64,000 nucleotides of DNA from Colletotrichum lupini (lineage: Eukaryota; Ascomycota; Sordariomycetes; Glomerellales; Glomerellaceae): positions 3,720,001-3,784,000 of the forward strand of contig NC_064678.1 of the NCBI RefSeq assembly GCF_023278565.1. The letters are read 5' to 3'. The notes under the pieces were generated by a model that was given only the letters and a program-made list of their open reading frames with translations, was not told the DNA's origin and made no database searches. Positions 48,578-61,661 of this stretch are shown here, piece by piece (position 1 is the first letter of the stretch; each line of letters begins with the position of its first letter). Position numbers and translations under genes: made by a program.

Positions 48578-50688
48578 ATGGCCGACATTGATGATGAGCT
48601 TTTGGCTCTCGCCGGAGGCGGAGAGTCCTCTGACGAGGAAGAGGAGGAGGTGATGTCTGAGGTGGAGAGTAGGGCGCAATCCGCGTCACCACCGCCCAAG
48701 GCGGCTGCGAAAAAGTCCGCTGCGAAAAAGGTGAAGAAGCGCGCTGGTGGAGGCGACTCAGAAGAAGAAGGAGAGGCGTAAGTTTCTCCCGTTTTGTAGT
48801 ACACCCAGGCGCATTCCTACCTCTACACCGGAGGAAGTCCACCAACCTTGAGCTTCACCTTCGACATCTTGAATTTCAATCTCCCAGCTCATCATCGCGC
48901 GCGCAACATTGGCTTTCCACTGCCTTGCCTGCCAATTACATCACTGACAATGCGCCTCAGCTCTTCAGCACCCGGTAGCCCCAACTCGATAGGATCCGCC
49001 GCCATGGACGAGTCCGACTCCGAGGCCGAGCCGCATAGGGCGGGCCAAGACGATGATGAGGAGGATAAGTACCCGGTCGACGGCATGTTCAAAAGCCGCG
49101 CCGAAAAGGAGATGGTAATGGCCATGCGCGAAGTCGAGAGAGAATCACTGCTCGCAGAGCGACAGGCCGAAATTGAGCGCCACAGACAGAATCGCATGCT
49201 GCGACAGCTTGTCAGCAAGCAGGAGAACGAGGAGAAGAAGCAGAAGCTCAAGAAGCGCAGCGCCGACGCTGCCGACCTCGAAGACGAATCGCGCACGACA
49301 GCGCGGCCGCGCACCGACGGCAAGACGTCAGCGATAGATGAGCTACGTCGCGCGCGTGCGGAAAAGGTCGACCGCATACGTCGTCGCGAGGAGGAGCGCA
49401 AGGGGCTTAGGTCGCCGCGCGACGACTACCAGGACGACAGCGATGAGGGAGGTGATTACGAGGAGAACCAACGCCGTCGGCACCGCAAGTCACGATCGCC
49501 GGAGGACGAGATTGTCGCACGCGAGTTGCCGCCTCCAGACATTCGGGATTTCGAGCGCATTCGCGTCGGAAAGAGTCGTTTCGCGGAGCACTGCTTCCAC
49601 CCAAGCTTCGAGACGACCATGATAGGATGCTACGTCCGCATCAGTATCGGTCCCGATCCCAAGACGGGCCAGGACGAGTATCGCATGGCGCGCATTCAAT
49701 GTCAGTCCGCCCGCCGAGGTGTTGTTGCCGACAAGATGCTGACGTTTTACAGCCATCACGGTTGGCAAGCCATACGCCATGACAGGCCCTAGTGGTGCCT
49801 TTGTGACCGATCAGTATGTTCTGGCAGCTCATGGTAAGGCGGAACGGCCGTTCCCATTCATTTTCCTGTCAGATCGGCCATTTACCGAGGTGAGTTTCCT
49901 CTTCAGACACTCTATACTGGAGGGCGTCCAACTGACTGGAACAGCGCGAATACAATCGATACGAAAAGGTCATTCAGTCCGAGGGCCTGACTTGGCCCAA
50001 GAAGAAGACCCTCATGGACAAGATTGACGACATCAACGCGCTCATCGCGTACCATCTCTCCACCACCGAGATTGACGAGCGCATCCAGCGCAAGGCCGCG
50101 CTCCGCAAGAAGTTCGATCCCAAGTTGCGCGAGCGCCTCGCTCAAGATATCGAGGTCGCCCGCGCCCAAGGGAACACCAGAAAAGCAGAGGACCTGCAGG
50201 AGCAGCTCGACGACCTCAAAACGAACGTATTGGCCTTCAAGACGAGCCTTAGCGAGACCTCATCTAAGCCCAGCGCAACATCCCAGCAGGACCGGTTAGC
50301 TAACATCAACCGCCAACGCCGGCTGGAGAACGCCGAAAACGTTAGGAGAGCACAGCTCAAGGAGAAGGCCGAGGCGCGTAAGCTAGAGGCGGCGCTGGAG
50401 AGGGGCGAGGACATCAAGAACGATTTGTCGCGGCGGTTGCGGACCAAGGCCAAGTTCATCCACGACGCCAACGATACGGGCAGCAAGAAGGCAAAAGACA
50501 GCAATGCAAGCACACCCGCCAACGGCACGCCCAAGATGGGCGCTCAGGAGAAGAACTTCTTGCCTAATTTGGTCAAGCTGCAGGCTGCGAACCAGGAGAA
50601 GAAGGGCATCCCGACAATTCACAAGCCGCTCATGGATGATGACATTATCGGATCCCTGGATCTCGATATTGACATTGACATTGACTAA
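48578..50688 (+). CDS. rtf1: RTF1, Paf1-complex subunit with Plus3 domain
   Basis: Exons 48578-48777, 48961-49700, 49753-49889 and 49945-50688, 606 residues. Rtf1 is a nuclear subunit associated with the Paf1 complex; it couples RNA polymerase II elongation to histone H2B ubiquitylation and binds Spt5. The start MADIDDELLALAG is followed by acidic and Lys-rich tracts. A histone-modification-domain-like region holds KYPVDGMFKSRAEKEMVMAMREVERE and a long charged helix. The Plus3 domain (about 255-390) starts ELPPPDIRDFERIRVGKSRF and runs through GCYVRISIGPDPKTGQDEYRMARIQ, across the third exon (SITVGKPYAMTGPSGAFVTDQY), to FLSDRPFTEREYNRY. The C-terminus is coiled-coil and ends in a run of Asp-Ile repeats (DLDIDIDID). 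The first intron (183 nt) is longer than the rest. Confidence 0.93.
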
Positions 50689-51834
50689 AGAAGTCTTGTT
50701 TCGCGGCGGAAATCATTTGCATGGTTGCGAGGGAGGGACTTGGCCTGGCTGGAGACTGGTAGGTTGCTATAAAAGTTGCTATAAAGGGGCATAAGGGGGT
50801 TTACGGGTACAGAGGCCCGACATCATATGGCACCTTTCCAGCGCAGTAGTTGTAGAGTAGAAAAAAAGCGTTTTGGCAGGGCTCTCTGCGTGAGCGAAGC
50901 AATCGACGCGATAGAGCAGACAAGAATGAAACAGGCTGCGCAAGCACTCGTCGAATTCATGGATCATCAGCCGTAATTTCACCTGCCTTCCCTCAGTAGC
51001 CTAATTTCTTCCAATGACCGTATCCTAGGCATGAGGCCCATTGATTCCTGTCTATCTACCTCAGTGAACCTGGAAGAGAACGGGTTACGCGGGACGCTAC
51101 TGCAGACTCGCCCACCGCGGGGTCGGACTTAAGGTCTTGCCCCGCGCCGGTGGTCTGGTGGTGAGTGAGCTGCGGGGCAATGGATGCGCCAGCCCACAGT
51201 ACCAGGTAGCGGAAGCGATCCGTCCCAGATTCCCACCTGCACCCTGCCCGCGTTAAGCTTCAAGGCAAAGTACGGCCCCGTCGGCGCGCATTGGGCTTCT
51301 GCACGTGGTGGGACGTCGAACCGGCACGACCGCATTGTAATTGCTCCGAGGCACCCCGCTGGCCAGCTACGTAAGGTAGGGCGAGGCAGCTAGCTGTACG
51401 TCTTGTCTCATAATCGTTCCTACCTTGGACATCCAATCCTCATGTTCGTCGTCGTCAACATTCCGTCCCGTCCTTTGAATCAGCCCACGACTGCGCACGG
51501 CTTTTACGGGGTTAACCTAAGTCTTCGAGACCTCTGAAAGCTCCCGAGTCCGTATGCGCTAGAGTATGCGACGACTACATTACGTCCATTAGTTGATTAG
51601 TCTACAACTCTTCTCCCCTCTCTACCACTGAGGAAGGATTTCATCGTTTCGTCGTTGGATTCACGTAGACTCATAATCCTTTGCTTCTCTCCCTCCTCCG
51701 GCGCCTGCCTTTCTGCATTACACCACTCGGTCACTTGCGCTCATAGACCACCATCTCATTAGACAAGAGTGCTTTACACTAAGCTGGGCTGTCCGTTGAT
51801 AGACCCAGCCTCCCACATACCATTAGAATTCTAG
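50689..51834. other. Intergenic region upstream of the glycerophosphodiesterase gene
   Basis: About 1.1 kb without a supportable gene. The last 400 bases are pyrimidine-rich promoter/leader DNA of the downstream gene. Confidence 0.5.
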
Positions 51835-53376
51835 ATGCGACATAGAGGACATCCAGCAGCAGCGGCAATGACTCCCGAAACGAAACCCCTCCTGGGGGAT
51901 GAGTCCTCCAGCCCGTCAGGTACAACCCTCTCTCTTCCCCCCCCCCCCCCCCGGGAATTGCACGTTTTTGCTCTAGGTGCCAATATGTAGCTAATAAGAG
52001 TCTCAACACCGCAGCACACTTTACATCCGCCCTCCCACTCACCACAGCCACCATCACAACCCGAGGCAGCGGCGGCGGCGGTGGCGGCGCACATCATCTC
52101 CCCCAAGCAATAGCCCACCGCGGCTTCAAAGCCCAATACCCCGAAAACACCCTCCTCGCCTTCCGCGCCGCGCTCGACGAAGCCGGGGCGCACGCCCTCG
52201 AGACGGACCTGCACCTCTCGCGCGACGGCGTCGTCGTGCTCTCCCACGACGGGAACCTGAAGCGGTGTTTCGGGATCGAGGACAAGAAGATCAACGAGTG
52301 CGATTGGAGTTATCTCAAGACGCTCGAGACGGTTAGAGAGCCGAGGCAGAGGATGCCGAGGCTGGAGGATCTGTTGGGGTTGCTGGCGGAGGAGGGGAGG
52401 GAGGGGGTTTGGGTTTTGCTCGATATCAAGGTAAGGGATCATGTTCTTGGGTGCTTTTGGGGTGATGGGTTTGTGCTTTGGGTGTTTGGTATGGGAGGTG
52501 AAGAGAGGGGGAGTTGAAGAGGAGGATGTGTGAGAAGAGGGCGCGGCGCTGGGAAGAAGAAGAAAATGATGATGATGAAGATGCTGACGTGAATCGAATG
52601 CGCATAGACCGACGATCCCCCAGCAGAACTCCTCGGCCGCGTAGCCGACGTCCTGGCCTCCACGCCGGGCCCCGTGCCGTGGAACGAGAGGATAGTATTC
52701 GGATGCTGGAACGTAAGTTACCATCTCACCAGTCTCACCACACTTTCCGCAAAAGACCAAAACCCCAAAGAGCACGACGGTACTGACACTTAACCCAAAG
52801 CAACCCTACATCACCCACGTCCGCACAATCTTACCCGCCTACCCAATCTCCCTCATCTCCTGGTCCCCGCTCTACGCCCGGAACTTCCTCACGCCGAAAC
52901 AGCCGAACCTCTCCTTCAACATGTTCCAAAAGTCCCTCGTCGGGCCCGTCGGCAAACTGTTCATCAGAGACGTGAAGAAGAACCGTCGGCAGCTGTTCGT
53001 CTGGACGGTCAATGACGAGGAGTGGATGGAGTGGAGTATCCGCGCCGGAGCGGACGGGGTGATTACGGATGATCCAGAGTTGTTCCGGGAGGTGTGTAAG
53101 CGGTGGGAGGGGAAAGGGGAGGGGGCATCTACGTCAACATCCACGTCGACTTCGGTTCCATCGGGAGAGCGAGAGGTAGACGCAGACGAAAAGGCGAGGG
53201 CGGCTAGGCGGACGGGCCGGGTGCGCGACGGGACGTGGAAGAGGACGGCGAGGTTGTACCTCGAGGTCGCGGGGATCCAGGTCCTCGTGGCGGTGTTCAC
53301 GCCCATTCTGATGCTCGTTGCGCGGTTTGGGGTTGTGGGGCCCGGGCCCAAGGCCGCCAAGGCGTTGAAGCTGTGA
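51835..53376 (+). CDS. pgc1: Glycerophosphodiester phosphodiesterase-domain protein, Pgc1-like
   Basis: Exons 51835-51919, 52015-52430, 52608-52712 and 52801-53376, 393 residues; the Met at 51868 is an equally good start. The GDPD active-site signature is present near residue 62 (HRGFKAQYPENT) together with ETDLHLSRDGVVVLSHD. Later barrel strands are restored by splicing (LLDIK joined to TDDPPAELLG; NERIVFGCWN joined to QPYITHVRTILPAYP), ending with VWTVNDEEWMEWSIRAGADGVITDDP. A C-terminal membrane segment (LEVAGIQVLVAVFTPILMLVA) anchors the protein, as in yeast Pgc1, which degrades phosphatidylglycerol to diacylglycerol. A Gly-rich tract precedes the catalytic domain. The first intron contains a 16-base C-run. 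Confidence 0.88.
51937..51952. repeat. C16 homopolymer in the first intron of the Pgc1-like gene
   Basis: Sixteen consecutive C residues shortly after the donor site; prone to length error in sequencing and to natural variation. Confidence 0.9.
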
Positions 53377-54158
53377 GGATGGAGGGGGCTCTTGCAACGA
53401 TGTGTTGGCGCTGGCTGGTTTGAGAAGGTCTCTAGTATGATCAATCTTGCGGGGATAGACGACACCTGTGAGAGAGGAGAGAAAATGAGCTAGGGGAAAG
53501 TACACTGACAGAGGGCGAGTGGAGGGAAAGGGGGGCAGAGAGTAGAGCCCAGTCGGATGATGACTGTGATGAACATTTAGAGGACAGTAATTTACCTACA
53601 TAGGAAGAGGCAGAAGGAGCTGAAATATGGCGCTAATTGCGCGATGTAGATGGAGGCTAGGTGACTAGAAATACAGAAGAGTATAAAGTTCGAATCCCGA
53701 AATACACATCCTCCTCGATCTGTGGCTTTCACCAAAACTTTCCTTCCCATGCTATACTTCTGTACAAGAACAGGCTACAGTACCCAGACATTGTGCAGTT
53801 TGGAAGATGGTACCAAAGGTAACAAAATGTTGGAGGCCTCCTTAGATCAGGGCAGATAGTACGCGTGAGAGCATTGAAGCAGACAGGATTTGTGCGAAGC
53901 CCGCATATATCCTTGAGCCGAGAGAAGTTATGCGTGACGCCTCGTTGTGTCTTGTCAGAAGATTCGGGTGGGGTCAAGAGAGGGTTCCTTTAAGAATAAC
54001 AAGAGATAATCAATATTCATGTCCAAGAGCTTGCTAGGTTTCCCATTTCCATCTGGCCGTACAGATATATAAAGCCCTGAAAATTCTCACATACAAAAAG
54101 CCAAAGCTGTCGCTATTTAAACCATCCAAATCACGCCGTCGACAAACAACCCTCTCGC
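53377..54158. other. Intergenic region between convergent genes
   Basis: 3' flanks of the Pgc1-like gene and of the FacB-like gene. A tRNA-like GTTCGAATCCC at 53687-53697 stands alone without a matching A-box or stem and is not called as a tRNA. Confidence 0.5.
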
Positions 54159-57048
54159 TCAAAGTCCGTAATTCCCATCAAGCCCATCCAAAAATAACCC
54201 ACCATTGTTCCCGTTCCCGCTGCAAGATGCGAGCAACGCGTTCCGGTACTCCAAACTGCTGACGCTCAAATTCAAATCACTCGTCGCCAGGTCCTCGCCC
54301 GAGGACAAGCTCTCCTCGCTAACACTCAACACACTCTGCGGCGGTGCTGGGTTCGTTCCAAAGTCACCGATATTGAAGTTGGCCAGGTCCCAGCTATCGG
54401 GGCTCCAGCTGTCCAACCCTGTCGATGATGACGCGGGCGTCTCTCCCATGTTGGGGATGGCGCCGCCACCGCCGCCGTAGATTGCGTCGTAGACGTTGTT
54501 CAGACCGCCGTCCATGGAGCCGAGAAGGGCCTCCCATTCAGAGGAAGATACCCCGGACACCTTTTGTGGTTGCTGTGGCTGATGTTGTTGTTGCTGCTGC
54601 TGTTGTGCGTAAAGACTCTGGTGCGCTGCGGCGAGGATGTGCTGGTGTAGACGGGCTGTAGTTGGCGATGGAGGCGATGAACCGTTTGGTGTGCTATTCA
54701 GAGACAGATAGTCGAGGTTCTGCTTGGAGGACGTGCGGATGCGGCTGGCGATTTGTGACATGGACAGACGCTGGTCTCGCCGTGCGGGGACGTCTTGCTG
54801 CTGCTGTTGTAAATTGTCAAACGACGGCTTCGAACGGGACCGGTAGAGCTCTGGGCGGTTCTGGATGCTCGGCATGGTCATCCGGCGCATCTTCTCCTGC
54901 TGCTGGATCAAGTCACTCTCGCTAGCAGCGGCGCTCGGAAGACGACCCAAAGTCCGTTGAGGCGACTTCTTCTTGACCGCTGGCGCAGGCGGCGAAGCCC
55001 TTTGCGGTGCGGGCATGGACGCGGATGCTTCCGGAGGCTCTTGTGGCGGAGTGGGCAGGTTCTGCTCATCAAGTCGAATGAGGAGGCCTGCCACACGCTT
55101 GAGATCGAAGGATCCGGGCGCCTTGGCCTTTGTGAGAATGTGGAGGACGCTGTTGACGAGACGCTCGACGTCCTTTAGCATCTTGCTTTCGGGCTTGAGC
55201 TCGAAGCTCTGGTACATGAGGGTCATGCCGCAGAGAACGAGAGTATCCGTCTTGTTGAGGCAGAAGGAGAAGGTCATGCTGCGCTCCTCGAGCAGCTGGA
55301 CGATTTGAACAACGTGCTTGCTGGACTCGCCAATGGAGATCAAAGCAGGCGCGGCCTTGCGACCGAGCGAGGAGCCAACGGCAGGGCGGTAGATGAGGAT
55401 CTTAGTGTAGTAGTAGGCGAGAGCAAGCAATGGCGACCGGCTTCCGGTGACATCGGTCGAAGGCTTATCTTGCTTGAAGGTAAGCTTGAGATGCGTCGGG
55501 AGTGACTCGTTCCATTCGTCGAGCTCAGCCTCCATAGCAGACATTGACTGCAGCGACAGCTCGTGTGAAGTGGCGGCGGGGTAATTCTTCTCCATCACCT
55601 TGGCTAGGATTCGGCAACAGCGGAAGAGGGCGAGCGCGCTCGACAAGCGGGTGTATTCGCCAGGGAGCGTCGGCTGGAAGCCCTTCTCTGTGACGTACTC
55701 GTCGTCTGTGTCTGAAGGATACTCAGTGTGGATCTCATCCTCCTTGAGCAGTTTCGGCAGTCCAAGAATGGCACCAGAGAAGCTGCAGCCGTTAGTCCAT
55801 GTTCCAACTTCATTCTGAGATAATAATACTCACCAATCCAATGTGTACAGAGTCCAGAACACCTTCTTACGGGTCTCAATTGTGAGCGCGCCGAAGGAGA
55901 AGCGTTTCTGGCTCTGATGGAGGCCGAGGCGATGGGACAAACCCACCGCAATGCCCTTGTAGTGCTGCAAGCGCTTGTAATCCGCTCTCACGATGCAGTA
56001 CAAGAGAGCCAACTCAAGACATTGCAGGGTGACCATGGTGTTTTCCATAAGAACAGCCTCGACAGCTCGCTGCCATTGTTGCTCACACGCTGCGATCTGC
56101 TCGAGATCGGGCTGGTCGCTGCCTAATGCCGCGATGCCAAAGACGAGGTACAGCTGGGCGATTTTGTGGTTATTCTTGACCTTTTCCGGGTCTGATACGA
56201 ACTCCTCATAGATGTGGAGGAATGTCGGCTTGTGCAAGACGGGGAATAAGGGAGCCCACTCTTGGAAGTAGACGTTGACGCAGCGATCTGAGAACAAACG
56301 CGGCGGCACTTTGAGTGACTGATCAGGCGTTTTTGGCGTCAAGGGATGGCACCCCTGGATATGCAGAAACGCTTCCGGGTTGAAATCTGAGCATGACTTG
56401 CCATTTTCTTGCATCTTGCGCTTGAAAGCCTCTGTGTTCCTTGTTAGCCAAAAAACTCGTTGGTCTATGTCTACATCGCTCGGACCGCCACTCCGGGAGG
56501 CGGGATGAACGGGTACGCGCATAAGAAGGGCGGTACGAACCGATAAAGGCACGGCCGCTGGAAGGGCCCATAAAGTATGAATCCGAGTTCTCGACGCCGA
56601 GTAATAACGGCGACGCCTGCACCCGGAAAGTATCTTCCTTGGCCGGCGCCCCAGCATCCTTTCTTCCATCTGATGTCGACGCGGGTGACTGCGCCGATGT
56701 CGCGACGGAAGGGCTGCGCATAGTCGTGTGGCTGTGGTTTCCGTGCATCCTCGACAGCATGTCAATCTTTTCGTCCTTCTCATCCAGCAAGTCCTTCAAC
56801 TCCCTGACTTCGGTTTCCAGCTGGCGCACGCGCTCCTCGAGAGACTCTGTGTAGCCGCGGGGGAATGCGCGACGGCTCAGCTTGTCGCTTGTGCGGCACT
56901 CGAAGCCCACGTTGGAGCATTGCGAGCATGTCGGCCTGATTCCATCGCAACGGATCTTCTTGCTCCGGCACCGGTCGCAGGCCTGTGCTATGCGGCTTTG
57001 CGAGCTGGTGCCCACCTTGATCACCTTCATGGGTAATATTCCAGGCAT
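54159..57048 (-). CDS. facB: Zn2Cys6 transcription factor, FacB/ACU-15-like acetate regulator
   Basis: Exons 57048-56541, 56431-55834 and 55782-54159, 909 residues. The binuclear zinc cluster has C24-x2-C27-x6-C34-x6-C41-x2-C44-x6-C51 (CDRCRSKKIRC...), flanked by MKVIKVGTSSQSRIAQA and SDKLSRRAFPRGYTESLEERVRQLE, leading into a coiled-coil dimerisation helix to about residue 100. The start and this block recall Aspergillus FacB and Neurospora ACU-15, which activate acetate-utilisation genes such as acetyl-CoA synthetase and glyoxylate-cycle enzymes. The fungal transcription-factor middle domain spans about 215-460 (FQEWAPLFPVLHKPTFLHIYEEF, LALLYCIVRADYK, SHRLGLHQSQKRFSFGALTIETRKKVFWTLYTLDC). 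The C-terminus has a poly-Gln run (about 54583-54606), Ser-rich segments and an acidic activation-like tail. The orthology is from resemblance; another Zn2Cys6 regulator of the same clade is possible. Confidence 0.8.
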
Positions 57049-60000
57049 GGTGGCGGTGTTTCCCTCTGTTTTCTACGTTTCGATGTTCCTTCCTGGTGAT
57101 TTATCCGATGATGGGCAATTCAAGGCGGATATCTGGCGTTGACTAGATCAGCCTCAGAGGCTTCGGCGGTGACTTTTTCCTGTTCTCTAGATTCGTCGTT
57201 GGTGGGCTCGGTTGATTGATTTGGACGGGCGCGCGGTTGGTTGAATATTTGTATACAGATGAATCATGAGTCCTCCTCAAAGTGATGGGCGGGTGGTTTC
57301 GTAAATCGTCGTCTTCGTTGGGGGTTGTTGCAGGTAGTTGGTATCTTTAGTGACTAAGAAAGTAGGTCCACGAGAACACCGATCTTGCCAACTGAGATGG
57401 CAAAGATGACAGCAGAGACACGGAAAGGAGAGGAGTGGAGATTTGGTGTGTTCTACAACTCGGAAGCGGCGGGTGAGCAGTACCTATAATAGGTAGAATG
57501 AATTGTAAGGTCGAACAAGACGAAGAGCAATAGAGATGCTGGGTGGGAGGGCGGAGTCGGGGGTGTGTGTGAGGGAAAAAGGGAAAGAAGAAGTGGAAGA
57601 TGGTCGTAGGGGAGAGGGAGACTGTGGGGTCTCTTAGTAGCAAAATGGACACAACGACTGGGAACGCTGGACGCAGGACACCACACCGAAAGGATTTGCT
57701 GCTAGGAACGCGGTACAAGATGAATCGTGGGGAGTTGGGGACGGTAAAGTACCTACCTGCCTGCCTTAGGTTAGGTACACTAGGCTACAAGTACAGTACC
57801 ACCTACCTAGAACAAGACCCCGTGGACGATGTGCGGGGACCAGGGATGGACCAGGAGCCTAATGTAAGGTAGAAACAGCCTTCCGCTTCTTGACTGGAAT
57901 GCACAGAATTGGTGAGCTCCTGCCTGCAGTCCCGTCAATTACTTACACTGAGCAGAGGTACCTTACTGCTCGGTTCTGGTGAGGTGCCGCTGTGGAGAGG
58001 AAAGTACCTGAGGAAACGGGAGGTTTTGGTGGGCCCCGGGCCGGCTCTCGCACTGGATAATCTGCCCTGCATCGCTGGCCAGTGCCTTGCTGTGTTGTGT
58101 AAGCGAGGAGCCCTTAAAGGTACAGAAATCTGGGGGAAGAGCTGCCCGGGGTCTGCCGGGCGGCCCTCGCGCCGGCGCTGGTGTTGGGAAAAGTTGGGGT
58201 GAGGTGGGAAACGATACAAATGCACGCTAACAAGAGTGAGGGGGAGCCAATCACCAACTGGCAATTGTATACCACCCAGCTCGCTAGACCGTAGACTCAA
58301 GTACGAGTACTTCGCTTCTGAGGTCTTCCAAAGTACATTTCCTGATATGGCCACTTGGTGAGGTGCTAGGTACCACCCAAGGCACCGGCCAGCACTCGAT
58401 GACTGACAAGATCTAAGCTCTGGAAACAGGCGCCAGACAGAAAGGAAGCCAGAAGCAGAACAGAAGCACACCACTACACTTTTGCCCGCCACGATAAACG
58501 TGTCCATCAACGCCATGCGACGACGTGATGTGTGCCGGTCTGCTGTTGTGCCCGTAGCCTGACAGCGTCGCCAAAGCACAATGCCCCGCGCAAACACGCG
58601 CTGGCCTGTCCTGCCATTGTCCCGTGTCTCTAAAAAGCAGCGTCTCTCTCTTCATCTCGCCATTCAGCCCTTCAAAGCCAGCTCAGCGGACGCAGATATG
58701 GCACCACTCGAGTCCTTAGAAGCAGCAGACCACTTCCCCAACTTCAGCTATCCAGTCTCTAGGTAGACCATCCGGTCTCTCCAGAGGCCCCAAAAGTCAG
58801 CAGGCGCCTACGGCAACCTGACGAAAGGAAAAGCTCTAGACCATTTTGGACGCGGGGCGGATCCGCCCCCCCAGAGTTTCCGCTCCGTTGTCAGCCCAGT
58901 GTCATGCGCAAGCGTCTCCTGGCGAGTCGTCCATTCCATGCTTCATGCCGCTTCGCTCCAACCAACCCGACCAACCACTCCTTTCCGCCACCACCCATCT
59001 CGCCTTTTCTCCAGATTCTACCTTTCGTTCAGGGCAAGATTCGGGAACAAAGAGATACATAGACAAGCTTGCGAATTTGACGTTCGGCAAAAGTAGGAAC
59101 AGCCCACTGGGCTCTGGGGAAAAGGAGGGAGGCACCTGGGGTCCGAACTGGGGCGCAGGCCACAGGAAACTGGGGGAGAAATCCGGGGCATGGCCCCCGG
59201 TGCCGTTACACTGGTTCCGGGGCTCCCCATTATCGCCATATACCCATATCGGATTGGATCAACCCCAGTCGATGATCGCTTCCTCGTTACTGGTGGCCCC
59301 AATGATTCGCCGCCTGGGACGAAAGCTGCTTGGCCCACGCCTGCCACGCAAACTGGACCAATTCTTCACCTCTGCAGCGCTCTTCAAGGCCTATCGAGTC
59401 TGAGCGTGCGCGGCAGTGATACCTAGTCGTCAATACTGGGCCCGACCTTGCGGTGAGCAGCCAATAAACACAGACGAGCCGCGACTAAACTACCGGATCT
59501 TTTGCGATCGACGGGATTTTCGCTGTCTCGAGACCTATTGGCACCTATTGGCATATCATCACTGAGAGATGACGCCTAGTCTTCATGTCACAACCTCTTG
59601 AGCTCTTGCACTGACCAACAGCCGTCATCATTATCAACCCGGCCCGGAATCCAGTGTATATGTTGCGACGACAACCAGACACTGCGCTCCGACTTTGGCT
59701 CGAGACAGGGTCCAACAGGTTCCGAGATAGTTGACTGCCCCAATGTCACTTTGAAGTCTGAACGCGCCCGAGTCCCCGACGTCTTGACTCGAGTGACGCT
59801 TCTGTGATGCAATGAAAAGACCCGCTGATATTGAAACTGGCGCCAGCTAGTCGGTAATCGTGAGTCCGCCAAAAACGGATCCCCCCATCCAAACATGTCA
59901 CACCGTCGACGCCGTTGGCGTTGGGGATGGAAGGAAACCACGCTATCTTTGCGGAACCGCAATTGCAAAACTTTATCCCCTGCCCGCATTCCGCGCCGTT

Positions 60001-61661
60001 CTCGGGCGGGCCCACTTCACTTCAGTCCGGGCTTCGGGTCAGCGGTACCTGTAACTTGTAAGCTGAACACTGTCCTTCGAGGAGTCGAGGCTCAAGGAAG
60101 CACAACGTAGCAACAGTCTCGAATGCTCGCGTGCTCAATGCTCGACATCGCAAATATGTGAGTCTGCCTGTTCCGAGAATTTGTCGTGCTGCCCATCGTT
60201 GATTGGGCTACTCTCAGCATCTCCAAACAACATTCAGCCCTGTTCGGAAAGCGGACTGGTCTCGTCAACTCTAGACAATCCCATCCCAGATGATATGGGT
60301 ATTTGTGTAGAAAGCCAAAAAAGAGATCATTTAACGGATAACGGGATCGGATGAATAAACGCATCCTGTCACGTCCGCAAGGCAGGCCGAAACATGAGAC
60401 AGGCGAAGTTGAGCAAACCACGCCACTTTGTTACTTCGTCCTGACTCTCCTTTCTCGAAGAATTCCTGTTTGAGCGTCCCCTGTGGCATTCACCCAGTCA
60501 AAGATCGAATTGCAGAAGAGTGGTGCTCCTTCTCTATCCCTCATTCCGCAATCCCTTCCCCACGCTACACTGTTGGTAATCGCACGTTGGAACGCTGACA
60601 CCGCGCGCTGATGATGCACGTATCCCTTATCGTAGACATTCGTTGAGCTGCAGGTGCCGCGAACAACAGGAACATCAAACGCGTAGGGGTCGTTGTGTTG
60701 TGTTGGGAAATTCTACCCCATAAAGTGTACCATGGACGACCCGATTGCCGCCCTTCATCGTGATATTTCGTTCATGCAAAAGACCCAGGGCGAAACCCAA
60801 TCGGCGCAAGCTGCATCCCCGCTGGCAAGTCACCCAGATTCGATTCAATGACAAGGTCCAGGGTCTCTCCCACACGCGCCTGCTGCTCGGCGTGGCATCC
60901 CCCGTCGCTCGCTCCTTGTCCAAATACGTGCACCTGCTGTGTTTCTTCCTGCCCTCGTCTTCGAGAGGTTGAGGAGGCGCAGAATGTCACGTCGCGGACG
61001 AAATTGAGCAACATTCGCACCCTACTGTAGAGGTCCGTTCCGGACATGGCCCACCTACGTCGATCTCCATTGCACCTAGGTGAGGCCATGAACTCGTCGT
61101 CCGCCCGCCAAGTCTGAGCCTCGACGAGCCTCACGCTGCTCGGTGTGATGAGGAGTCTTCGGGGCGTTCCGCGCATGCCGGCGAAGAAACCGGATCACTT
61201 CGGCCTTGTTCTCGAAATGCAGATGGCGTCTGTTTGTGGCACGATGGCTATCAAGTATTGTTGTCAAACTCCATGAGATGGCATCGCCCCCATTATCAGA
61301 CATGCATCGTGCAGGCAAACGCGGGGCATCCGGATGTTTGGTGCTGCACTCCACTGCCATTGTACAAGCTCCTATTCTGCCCCGTGTGAAGGGAAGAGGT
61401 GGTGTTTTGATGGGTTTCCGTAGTTTTCGTAGGATAAGACGTCAAAGTAGTAAAGCACTCTAGTTGCGAACAAGCTCAAACTTCATGAATAAGGTCGTCT
61501 GCATTGCTCCATGGTCTGGTCTCTGCTGCAGCCGCTCATCGCCATGCTTCGCAACGGCGTACTATGCCCCAGATGGGCACCGCCGCGACTGAGTCTACGC
61601 TCGAGGTTGTGACTGCCGAATGGATCGACCCGGCCACCTGGCTTCGCCTGTCACTCCCTCC
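57049..61661. other. Long gene-free interval (4.6 kb)
   Basis: The right flank of the FacB-like gene, with about 1 kb of promoter and leader (many TACCTA/AGGTAC motifs at 57745-57812 and around 58305-58372). The rest contains frames up to about 220 codons on both strands (57935-58597, 58846-59403), none with recognisable motif, codon bias or splice-linked continuation. No RIP texture, terminal repeat or RNA gene was found. A long non-coding transcript cannot be excluded. Confidence 0.45.

Noticed and set aside
53687..53697. B-box-like GTTCGAATCCC
   Set aside because: No A-box at the right distance and no complementary acceptor or T-stem; isolated match.
57935..58597. 220-codon minus-strand frame
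   Set aside because: No motif, mixed codon use, and competing frames on the other strand.
58846..59403. 185-codon plus-strand frame
   Set aside because: No recognisable feature or splice continuation; overlapped by minus-strand frames of similar quality.
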